NCBI RefSeq assembly: GCF_030272615.1
Contig: NW_026729329.1
Coordinates: 1-64,000, forward strand
DNA length: 64,000 nt
From: Cryptomeria japonica
Taxonomy: Eukaryota > Streptophyta > Pinopsida > Cupressales > Cupressaceae
Direction: 5' to 3'
Below are positions 10,972 through 22,400 of the stretch, piece by piece; the stretch's first letter is position 1; each line of letters opens with the position of its first letter. Position numbers and translations under genes: made by a program. The notes under the pieces are model-generated. The model was not told where the DNA came from. It was given only the letters and a program-made list of their open reading frames with translations, and ran no database searches.

Positions 10972-11699
10972 GAACTAGGTATTGACCAAGATGTGTGAGA
11001 CTAGATGAAAATGGAAAAAGTATGGAAGAGCAAGAGTTGGTTGGAATGTAAATGAATCCGAAGTGTACTTGCAATGTCCAAAGTGTAAGACCAAGTATGT
11101 ATGTAGTAGAGTAGGTGTGACTTCCAAAGAGAGGATAGTTTCTCTTGATGAGGTAAGTTGACCTTGACTCTAAGTAAGACCAAATGAGACCCAAAGGTGA
11201 TAGACCTTGATGAGGGACCACTTAGCAAAATGTTGTTGTATGTAGTGTGTTAACAAAGTATGATGAGGACAAGCAAGTGACCTTTTGACTCAAGTTTAGA
11301 CAAATGTGAATGTAATGTAAGGTGTAAAGCAATGATGGATTTTGTGAGACCCAAAGACAAGTTGAATGCTAGATGAATACCTAGAGAAACAACCTAGGAA
11401 GCTCAAGAATTCTGAAACGGATTGCTCTTGTTTGCTGGACTGTAAAATTTTTCCAATTTGTGAAGTTGTGACCAATTTGAATGTTTGACTGTTTTTCGTG
11501 ACAAGAGGACACAATGTTGATGAAGACTCAATGTTTGCAAGTGTTTAGACTCAAAATGACTCCAAGAAAAGTGTGTTGTTTGATGTAAAAATGTTTTGCA
11601 TACACGTGAAGACACAAAAGACACAATGTTTTGTTGTTTGGTCTTGAATGTTTTGAATGTTTAAAATAAGTCAAGCACAATTCTTATGGTTGGCCAAGA

Positions 11700-12240
11700 C
11701 AATAGTTGTTGATCCCACATGAGGTTTTACCCTCGAGGCTACGCTATTCAGAGCGGATACTTAGATGCTTGACCTCACTGGCTCCACCCTTGGCACTCAC
11801 TTCTTAGGTCAGCCAAGCATCAGTCCCCACGAAAACTCCCCGTGGCGAACTTTGTATCTCTACTAAGAACCGTATGTGTGTGGGCCGCTACCAGAGGTCC
11901 GACCTCCTGCCTCAACAACTAGAAGGATTTTGGCTTCTAAAACAAAAAGGTGCTAGTAAGGGCATCCGCTCGTGTGGCCATACATGCGGCACTTTCAGCT
12001 CTGTAAATACAAAAGGCTCCCAACCGGTAGGGGTTACACCCTACAATTGATCAAATAAATTTGATCAAATGGGTTTATGGGGAGACATAGTGTCGGTATG
12101 AACTAATCAGCACACGTTATCTATAGTTTTCACCATGAATACAGTTGTTTATAGTGGTTCGGAAGAGGTGGGTTTTCCTCGCTACCACTTGGGTCGTTCT
12201 CTTCTCACTAGTAGTCCTAATGACCACACGGGAAGACAGA
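11700..12240 (-). other. GC-richer structured-looking leader block
   Basis: Stands out from the AT-rich leader by balanced composition and by short complementary segments (for example the ccccacg...ccccgtgg phrases near 11825-11845). It has no open frame. Its position, between primer-binding site and Gag, suits an RNA packaging or translation element; this is inference only. Confidence 0.4.
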
Positions 12241-12564
12241 CCCTCTAAAGATTAAACAAAAAGAGCCTATTGCTCAAGACACAAAAGACAATGATTCAAT
12301 TTTAGTGCACCAATTGAAGTGTTTGCTAGTCTATGAAAACAAGGCACACAATAAAAATCCAAAAACCCTTGTCAAGGACCTGCAACAAAGATTTATTAGT
12401 AGTTTGGATTGTTTCAAATGATCACCCCTTCCTGCAAGCACACAAGTTAGGTAAATTTTAGATCCAAAAGACTTTGTGAAATAGGGGCCTTCAACAATGC
12501 GTTTTGTTGACCAATTCAAAGATTTGATTTATCATAAAAAAAGACCACCTGTAAAATTTCAAGA

Positions 12565-13430
12565 GATTTCCAGAAATGTAAGAAAATCCAAAAAAAATTG
12601 CTAATTTGCTCCAAAAATTAATTTTTTTATGAAAAATCATAAAAAATTCATATAAAATGCAAAACCGATCCAAAAAATCTGAAATTTTTACTGGAGTTCT
12701 GATGGTCTTCCAAACCTGCACAAAAAATTTTCTGCAACAAATCCAAGCAGTTTGTGAGATATGAGTAAAATAATGCAAAACCCTAATTTTCAAAGATCTA
12801 ATTTTTGAGGAATGAATTTGCATCAAATTTAAAATCACAAAGAATAGATCCTATGTATAATTCTTAGATATTTCCAAAAATGTAAGAAAATTTGAAAAAT
12901 TTGCTAATTTGCTCTCAAAATTAATTTTGTATGAAAACTCATAAAAAATTCATATAAATTGACAAAATGATCCAAAAAATATGAAATTATTACTGAATTT
13001 TTCTAATACTTTTCCTGACTTTTACAAAAAAATTGATGCCAAAATTCAAAGCCGTTTGTGAGATTTGATCAAAATAAGGAAAAACCCTAATTTTTAAAGA
13101 TCCAATTTTTAGGGAAATATTTTGCATCAAAATTAAAATCACAAAGAATAGATCCTGTGTATAATTATGAGGGATTTCCAAAAATGTAAGAAAATCCAAA
13201 AAAGTCTCTCATTTGCTCTCAAAATTAATTTTTTATGAAAAAACATAAAAAATTCATAGAAAATGAAAATGTCCTCCAAAAATTCTGAATTTTGGATTGA
13301 GAGCTGCTGATACTTTTTTCAACTTGCAAAAAATATTTGATACAAAATTTCCTAGCCATTTGTGAGATATGATCGAATCTCTCTAGGATCTTGATTTTGT
13401 GTCCAAAACCCTAGCTGCACAAGGTTATTC
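12565..13430. repeat. Three tandem repeats of about 304 bp in gypsy A leader
   Basis: Units begin with gatttccagaaatgtaagaaaa-type sequence at 12565, 12867 and 13173 (spacings 302 and 306 bp). Each then has gctaatttgctc, a cataaaaaattcata phrase, tttgtgagat and an aaaccctaat phrase. The copies are diverged. No coding potential is evident. Confidence 0.85.
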
Positions 13431-13503
13431 TCCAAATTGTTTTACAAAACAGCAATATAGGGTTAGAAAAATATGCAAAAAATACAGATCTAACAAAAAT
13501 CCA

Positions 13504-13522
13504 TGTCCCACGGGGCGTGCCA
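13504..13522 (-). other. gypsy A primer-binding site
   Basis: Minus strand reads TGGCACGCCCCGTGGGACA, the TGGCACGCCC...GTGGGAC signature seen just inside plant gypsy LTRs. It is 3 bp from the LTR edge at 13526. Confidence 0.82.
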
Positions 13523-13525
13523 AAA

Positions 13526-13962
13526 TGTATATGGTGAAAATGGATAACAATAATAACGATATTGAAAGGCTAAATGAATTCAACCACAAAACCCTATCCT
13601 AACAACAACAAAGATCCACCATAACATATGAAGATTACCTAAGACAATGCAAATCAAATGAAATCACAAAGATTATACCATCACATGTCCAATAGGGTTT
13701 GAATCTCCATTCTTCCTATCTCCATTGATCTTGCTTGATATATGTGCTCTCAAATTTTATGTGCACAAGAGCTCAACAAAGAACAGAATGTGGTTGTAAG
13801 TAGGATCGCATATACCAAGTGTAGTCAAGTGTACAAAATTGATTAGAATGATTGATTAGGGTTTGATAATGAAGGAAGCATCTCCTTATATAGAAGACAC
13901 TATATGAAATGGAGGTATAAGATTGAGAGGTGTAAAAGAAGGTCAGCTATGATTAGAGGGTA
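13526..13962 (-). mobile_element. gypsy A 5' LTR, truncated
   Basis: The inner end (TGTATATGG on the plus strand, ...CATATACA on the minus) directly abuts the primer-binding site. A TATA box lies at 13885-13894 (minus strand TCTATATAAG). The outer end is cut where repeat A' begins at 13963, so the true LTR start is unknown. No matching 3' LTR was found at the left end of the element. Confidence 0.72.
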
Positions 13963-14209
13963 GGGTGCTTAACAAGGCTTCTTTTTCTCTAACATCATTT
14001 TCATCTCTCTTCTGTTCATCAGCAGGTGTCGGTGTTCCAGAATTAGACTCGTGAGGTATATACCCTTTCTTTACTATCTCCCAAACTTCAGCTCCAAGAC
14101 ATCTCAAATGAATCTTCATTCGCTCCTTCCATATTTTGTAGTTTGTACCATCAAATATAGGACTCTCCTTCCAGTAGGGGTTGAATGTTGAGCTAGATGC
14201 AATTTCCAT
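13963..14209 (-). pseudogene. gag: copia Gag N-terminal fragment
   Basis: Opens at 14209 and encodes about 82 residues beginning MEIASSSTFNPYWKESPIF and containing FDGTNYKIWKERM, the copia Gag N-terminus. It is cut at 13963 by the repeat boundary, so no capsid domain follows. It is the better preserved version of the start of copia-1 Gag. Confidence 0.85.
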
Positions 14210-14265
14210 TGGATCTTTTCAAGTGGTTAAGCTTCTACAGAGAGGACCAATGCTCTGATACCAAT

Positions 14266-15489
14266 TGTTAGACAGATCTGATACCGGGAGTAAACTGAGA
14301 GGGGGGTGAATCAGTTTACTATCAGAAATCAGAACTATTACATATCAAAAATGTTTAAACCAGAGCACAAAGAAACCAACACAATGAAGGATAAAACATG
14401 AAAGCACAATACACACAACACCAATATTTTTGATGTGGAAAACTCGGTAAAGGGAAAAACCATGGTGGGAAACCCTACCCACAATCAGATAATACTTCTA
14501 TAGCAGTATGTGAAATAATTACAATGGGGATTACACTTGCAATCAAGCCAACCACATAGAACTCACTTCTCATCACAAAAGAGAAGTCTCATTGACTTAC
14601 AAAACATCAGACTACAATCTAGAAAGAATGAACTATGAAAGTAGCATCTCTTAATGCTTGATATAGTTTTGGTTAAGCACAGATGGCTTCCCTGCAATAC
14701 CAAAAACCTTATGTCGAATGATGTATCACTTGTTCACACATAAACCTTCCTCTGATAATGCAGACATAACCATCGATCCCAAAAACCATCGATATCCAAA
14801 TTACATGAATAAGTCACCTATAAACATATATCATCAACCTTATGATAAGGTCGGCTAAACCCTAAACCCAAAAACCCATAATAACAAAAATTACATTGCA
14901 CAGTATCATCAAACCAATATTATGATTTACATTACATAGCATGGACCTATTTCAAATATCCAAATAATTATTTCCGTCAAAAATTCTGTTAAGACCAAAA
15001 TCCAGCACGTTTCACCAACCGGTAGAAACCCTCAGTGAAGTAACACATAAAGTCTAACCGGATCCAAATAGGACCACCATAATAGCACGCCAACCAATGC
15101 AAAGTCATCAAACACAAATAATACGATCAAGAAGAACCTTCAACATGATAGAAATTGATTCCATAAGCTGGACCAAAATAGTCTAATCAAAGCATCAAAT
15201 ATCACTGACTAGTAAAGCTAACCGGTACCAAGAAATACCAACCGGGAACATAAGTGATAGTTACCAAAGCACCAAAACATGAACCAACAAAATATGGCAA
15301 GCATATAACCATCCAGAATAAGCATCCAAAACTACATCCAAGGATCTGATCATACCAGATCAAAATCATAGCCAAAACCAAGATGATCACAAAGACTAAC
15401 CGAGATAGGTCCAACTGGGATAGCCTCCAACCGAGATACAGTGTTGACATCAATGACAACACTTAACCAAATCTAGCATATTGCCAACA
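14266..15489 (-). mobile_element. Copia LTR, duplicate of the copia-1 LTR (1224 bp)
   Basis: Same length and ends (TGTTAGACAG...GCCAACA) as 4349-5572, with a primer-binding site (gctctgatacca, 14252-14263) at its left edge. The flank to the right is also duplicated, so this copy came from DNA duplication, not from a second insertion. Confidence 0.92.
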
Positions 15490-16426
15490 GTCTGGACATG
15501 CACAAACACCGTTAGAATGGAAATTGATACTCTTATATTGGTCTCAAGCTACTTGAGCATCACTAGGATAGTAATATCAATAGTTGAAATCATTGAACAA
15601 TTCACTTATGTTCATAATCACTAGCTTACATGAAATCAAAAATCAAAATCTAACAATTAATATTAAATCTAATTGCATGACCTCAAGGTATTCAAATCTC
15701 AATAAATAAAAAGGTGAAAGGATATGAGAAGAGACTTCTAAAAGAAATCATATGTAAGATCTAATAAAAAATTTGACTCACAATGCTTCAAATTTAAGAG
15801 AGTAGACTTTAGGCATATGGTCTAGAGGTCCCACTTTATAAAAATTGCTAACCTTTGGGGCTTCTCCATGGAATCATCTAATATTGCTAAGTTTGAAGTG
15901 TGTAGTAAGGATCAACAAAGAATATGGAACACAATGGGGAAGATAAGCCATAGTTTAAAAATATAATTGAGTTTGGAAGTCTAAAAGATATAAAGGCTAT
16001 AATAAGACACTAAATTCTTTGAGTGAATGGTATATAGAAAAGATTTATATTTAGTAGATGAAGCCTTTGCATTTTTATGTTCTTGATATAAAATTTGGGT
16101 TTGGTTTAGAAAGCCAAGATTCCTCCAAGGGTAATACTTGTCAAGATAAAGTTAAGTCTAGATTGATAGATGGAAGGCATTTAAGAGATACAAGAAAAAA
16201 AGTGTAAGAATCAAGTGATCTTTAGATTCTAAGGCGATCACTTGAAATAAATAGCTAGTTCTAGATGTAGAAACAAAGTAAAATTAAAGGGGAATACTTT
16301 GAATGGATTAACCTAGTAAGATATTAAAACTAGCTCAAAATGATGTCGTCTCGAAAAGGTAGAGAAAAAAAGGACTAAGGGTAATCTACATCGAAAAGAA
16401 ACTAAATCAAATCAATGATAGTTTCA

Positions 16427-19400
16427 AGTCAAAACAATCTTAGATTATAAAAGACTTAGAAGTGCCTAGAAAATAATATTTGAAAACAACATGGTAAACA
16501 TTACTTATAGGTTTAACATATCCTAAATTCTACTAAAATAAGGCACCTTAATCTAAGGAACACAAGTCAAATTGAGAATTGCAAACTAAACACTAAAACA
16601 AGAGATGGGACAAAACAAATAAATAAATATTTAGGGAAAACAAAAAACGTAGAATAAAAAACCTAGAAAATAATTTATCATATAAAATGGACAAGAAATC
16701 CAAGGGGAGACTAGGGAAATGATAATTGAAGCATTGAAAGGAAATGTAGACATTAAGGATAATGCTCCTAGAAGTACATGCTATAAAACCACAAATATTA
16801 AACTATGGGAAGATCAAAGAATATTTCCCAAGGCACATGTTTTAAGGTTTCAATTCTTTAAAGGGGGTTCCTAGTTCGAAACAAACTAGTGTGTCTCGTG
16901 GCAACAAGAAAAGAAATCTACATTTTACTCTGTGTGTCTTCCAAGTAGTTCCAATTATTTAATCACTTTAAGAGCTCCCCTAAGGTGCATGAAGGGAAGT
17001 AAGCTGACTCCATGTGCCTAACATAGTAAATCCTACTATTTCTTTTGAGCGCCACTCTTTCAAATATCAGAAGTAAACAAGATTTTAAAGATATAAGTGC
17101 AAGGATTATGATTGTAAATCAAATTAAAAATCATACTAAAAGATTGATATAGAGTGTAAAATTGAACAACAAGAAAAAGCATATTATTTACTCAATCTCT
17201 TTGAATTACATAATCATAGATCTAATCATAAAAATTAAACTTGAACCATATTAAACAATTTACAACAAAATATTATTTATTTTACAAAAATTTAAACCTA
17301 AGTACATTTTGAAAGGAATGGTGTGTTTTACTTCTTTTCAATTATTATTAAAATCAATAATGTGATAGAGAATTTAATAACCGCACTTCCAAAGTGGAGC
17401 TGAGGTAAAAGTCATGGGGAGGACTTGGGTTAAATTAAAAAACTAAGCAATGGTCAAATTATAGTTGAAGTCGTTGAAAAGGGAACTAACTTATTGATAT
17501 TTACATAAACCTAACTAGAAAGGATGGAAAGGGGCTTATTATTTGAAATAAGTGTGCTCTCCTCATATGGATTGGTTACTCAGATTTCCACGAGTAAAGA
17601 AAGCTAATGTTTTTTAAATTGAATTGACTTTGTAGAATGGTGAGTGCTTTCAGAATTAATATTTTGCCAAACATATACAAATATTTTTCATACTCAACCT
17701 ATGCCAAAAGAGCAAGGGAACATAAGGTTTGCATATTAGACACGCTTTTCATAATAGGAAGAGAGTGGGCAACTTTGGAAGTGCCCATGACTAGGTCAAT
17801 TCATAGTGGGCCTTTTTTTGGGTAATTGATTTTTGTCTAATTAAAAGATATTAAAAAAAAGGGTATTTTTTCTTTGTGGGGGATATTTCGTAGAAAAAAC
17901 GATTGTCTTTGATAGAGAAATTGTATTTTATAATAAATAAATGAAAAGATCAATTTAAGAAGAATTCCAATATCAATTGTGTTTAGATGGTGGATTTGTT
18001 CAAGGATGACATTTTAAGAAGAATTCCAATATCAATGTGGCTTTCATTTTCTATGCTTTAGATTCTTGTTTGTGACAAAAAGATAGGTGTTATTTTCTTT
18101 CTGAGAAGTGTCTTGTAGAAAAAACGATTGCGTATAAGAGAGAAATTGTGTTTTATAGAAAATAAATGAAGAGACCAACTTAATTTGCCTAAATGATGGG
18201 ATGACATTTATGAGAAGAATGTCGATGTCAATATGTCTTTCATTTTCTATGTTTTAAATATATGTTTATAAACAAAATCAAATTTTCTTTTTAAAATTTC
18301 ATAAGCATATGTTAATTAATTGTGACGTTAATATTTGAGATAGTGTGCTAGTAATTAAAAATGGAGTAAAAATAAAAGTAAAAATAAATAAGGATATACT
18401 TTGATAACTGAGAAATGTAAATAAGTTGGATATTGATTAGAATATTATGTCTACTAGGAAAAGCAAATAATATATTGGTGATTGTTTGAGAATAACAATG
18501 TTTCATTGGTACTATATGCAAAAGTAAATTTGGCAATGAAGAACTATTCACGACCACAAACTTATCACATAGACATAAATTTATATTGTGTCTTCTACAA
18601 ATTTTTGCTCTTCAATTTTCTCTATCATCCTTAACTTCTTTTGAGTCTTAATATAGGATAGACTTGTCGTTTATTTATAGATAACTTTTTGTGGGGTTTT
18701 GATATGTTACAAGGGGACATTTTACTAGCTCAACCCTCAAAATGTGTATGAATAATTACAAACAATAATATTCAATCATATGAATGCTCCTATTAATATT
18801 CACACAACTAACTTCTTTGAAGTACACTCATCGAAGTGTGTAATTGTGAATTATATACAAATATTGCTTGAAACTAGGAGATTCATTCATGTATTTTAAT
18901 GAATGCATTCAATGCCTTCAAATATAATTATATAGCACCACATACCATAATCATATATATTAGTTAATCTTGGGTTAAAAAGTTAAGGTGGGAAGTTAGT
19001 TCAATTTAATTTAAAAATATAAACTTGTGTAGGACAAGTCCATGAGAATGAAGATGCCCTTTACTACGAACCATTCTTCAAACATGAAAGAGGTTAGATC
19101 AAAATGGATAACATGTATTTGGAAGAGCAAGTAAGAATAGGTGTGATAAACAACTAGATAGAGTGAATGTATATAGATGTATGATCATATGGATGATGGA
19201 TAAGAGTAAATATTTTATAACATATGTAAAGGGGAGGTAAATACAACAAAGTATACAAAACACGACTTTAAACAAAATTATGCCATCATATAGCTTTGTA
19301 TAAAGATACTCTTCTAAACATAGGTACAAAACTAATTAGGAAATGGCATAGGTAAATATAAATTTTATCATTTTTTTTTGTCCCCACATTGTGGTGTATT

Positions 19401-22400
19401 TGAATCTTAGAATGGTCATACAACTAAAAGTGTGTATCAATCCCAAGCATGCATGCAAAATAATTTTTTTAAATACTAAAAAATCATTGACATCGGGTAT
19501 GTATAAAGCAATAGACCATACAAGGACATAATAATGTAGATTAACCTTTTATACACTATCTATAATAGAAAAATATGAGATCCTATAGGAATCTATAATT
19601 GTATGTACAAATTTAAAAATGAAAAGTTTTATCAATTGTTATGCCCCACCAATAATAATTGGTTGTATGCATGAGATAAGAGTTGTAGGAAATACAAAAA
19701 TGGCACATAAAAATTAAATATAATATAAGCACATGTAAGATTATAAAAATGCAAAATAATGATTACAAAGAATATATTGTGATAAATATAATGGGTTATA
19801 GATGTTAATCAATAATAATATTTTTATAGCATGGAACATCTATGTGAGTATTACAAGATGAAGTTATATTAAAATGAAAGGTCAGTTCTCCCATATATAA
19901 ATACATAACTATGGAGGAATGGCTTGTAGAAAGGAACCACAATGCTTCCAAATTGGAAGGATCAATGCCTTCTACTTGCAATAAAGAATAGATCATGATG
20001 CTTCTAAATGAGAAATCTTGATTCCATCTACTCTAATAAGAAGAAAGATTAGACAAGTCAAATGGGATAAAGTTGATAATATGATTACAACAATACAAGA
20101 TGTAAGCATGAAATATGATATCAAAGAACAAGACCCACATGGGATAAATAATGCACTAAAGCACAAAAATATTTCTGAGGTAAATCTCAAGGCCCCCTTA
20201 AGTGATAATGGGAAAGGCTTAATCATCCCATAATATAATAAATAGAAGTATCAATGGCCCCAATATTACTAAATGGATCAAGAGAGCATAAAAATGCAAT
20301 ATGTGAGTGTTAGACGTGGGTCAACTAGGAGGCATCATATGAGAGCATAATGTGATAAGGTGTGTAAATGTGTAAAGGGGTAGGGATGATGCCTTCCATG
20401 TGCAAAACTATAAAAATAGTGACCACAATGTAAAAGTGAGATGCATGCCACCGCCCAGGTGTAAAGATTAAACAATGATAGTCCAAATTTTTAGGAATGC
20501 ATGATGCCCCTAATGTAACTCAAAGCATGCATCAACATAAGCTCATATTCAAGATGTAATAATTGAATAAGATAGTCCTAAATGACTTAATAAACACCAT
20601 ATATAAGTGATAATATGAATCATGGCAAATAGATAAGCAAGAAAGCATATGTGAGAAATAAAATATCACCATGAAATCATTTATCAAATTGCATTTCTAT
20701 CTATCAACAAAGATTATCTAGTAAATTTGTATGGAGCATGACATGAGTGAAAGGATTAATAATAAATCAACACATCTGTGATCCCAATATATGTCAATGT
20801 GTATTAATAAGCATGAAGAAACAAATAATTATTATTTGATGATGTGATCATAAAAGTACATGTATAAACATATCTTCCTAGGTAGATGGGTTAAATAGCA
20901 TAATGAATCTCATAAGGTAAGATAATTCTATAGGAACCTTTTCTCATTTTTATATCATTTGATGTATTCATAGATGGAGGGTCCAATTAAGGATTGTTTA
21001 ACCATGTATCCTTAACCTAAATAACTATAATCAACATATAATGAAATTTAAAAATTAACATGGTCGTATGGCAATAAAATGGATTCAATATATATGCTCA
21101 ATAATTATAAATAAACCCATTATTTATTATATAAGGGAATGCAATATGTTAAACATAAATATTAGCTACATTCTATTACAATAATCTCATATGGGTGTGG
21201 CCACCGACATGTGGATTCTCAAGGGCTAATCTCATGTTCTTTTCTTGATTTTGGGCTACTTAGACTCTGACTTGTCCTTGAATCTCTTTTTCCCCCTATA
21301 TATTGTCACCATTAATATAATTTATAATTCTTACCACCCAACTTACATTAGTGTGACAAATTTATTTCCTTAACCATTAACTTTTCCTCTTTTGTTAATC
21401 TAACTAAAATTTTATGCATCATCAAATTCTTCCTCCCTTAGGAGATACACTTCCTTTTTCAATTTCATAATCTTCTCCTTGGGTAACATGTATACATTTA
21501 TCCATGTGACCTTTCTTGTTTATGTACTTTGGACACCAAACACCTAATGACCTATATTCTTACACTTTAAGAAAGTCCCACTACTCTTTAAACCCTATGT
21601 AGTATTAGTAAACTCTACAACATCTTTATAAATGTAGATTTAAATTCCATTTCTCTATTCTTTTTTCCTTTACCTTAAAAACCTTTTTGTATTTGAGATA
21701 AATTTTATTCCTTTTAAGGATAAACTTTTAGAAATTCACCTCAAAATGAATATGAAAATTCTATATTGAATGAAAATGCATAAATCATTTACATACTTGG
21801 AAAGTTTATCTTTTACCTTATAGATCCTATCCACAACAAATTGGCCCAAGACAAAAATCAAGATCATAATGACCCCATGTTTTAACTTTGTTAAGGGCAT
21901 CTATGAACCCCATGCCTTCAAAGTGAGAACCCTTGTTTCAGAATGCCTCACATGGCAACATGGTTCTTTCCTCTCAAGAGTGCACAACATTTCATTAGCA
22001 TGGAGACTCGTGAGCATACCATGTGGTGATCTAGTGTATTTTTTGGAAATGCCCTATTGTTTAAATAATAATTGTAGAAGTTTAGAGCAAGATCAAAAGG
22101 GACAACCTAAAAATCCTCATTAGTGCACCATGTTCCTGACAAATGTGTGGGCCTAGCAAGATTGTATGATTGTAATGGTCCTTTGTTGTTGAGTTGAAAT
22201 GTGACTATGCAAATGATGGATGAAGAAATGTGAACTACGATGGGGAATTGACCTTTTTCTATGTGTAACAGATTGACAACTTGATTCCATGTAGTAATAC
22301 AAGTTGCGACTAACCTACTAACCAAATTTGAGGCAAAAGGGCAGGATCTCAGTTTCCCAACTCAATTTTCTCCCAAGACTTAGTCACCTAGCTCATCCTA

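Larger units (their letters stand above)
10972..13503 (-). other. gypsy A untranslated leader
   Basis: About 2.5 kb between primer-binding site and Gag start with no supported coding. Three parts are visible: a region near Gag (10972-11700) that is simple and AT-rich; a GC-richer, complex block at about 11700-12240; and a three-unit tandem repeat at 12565-13430. Long leaders like this are known from several plant gypsy lineages. Confidence 0.7.
6509..13962 (-). mobile_element. Ty3/gypsy element gypsy A, internally deleted
   Basis: Minus-strand element with a truncated 5' LTR (13526-13962), primer-binding site (13504-13522), a ~2.5 kb leader and a gag-protease-integrase tail frame (10971-6859). 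The 3' non-coding region runs down to 6509. Reverse transcriptase, RNase H and the integrase catalytic core are absent between protease and the integrase C-terminal domain. No 3' LTR matching the right LTR is visible at the left edge: only a short TGTA-ATGGTGAA resemblance at 6510. The element therefore appears non-autonomous and truncated. Confidence 0.85.
13963..16426. repeat. Direct repeat A', right copy (2.46 kb)
   Basis: Right copy of the block at 4044-6508. Here the copia gag fragment starts abruptly at 13963 next to the gypsy A LTR, whereas the flank on the right continues into unrelated DNA at 16427. Junction sequences are tagggtgcttaac on the left and gatagtttca on the right. Confidence 0.92.

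Noticed and set aside
12565-13430. CRISPR-like or satellite array
   Set aside because: Only three long, diverged units without short spacers, in a plant gypsy leader.
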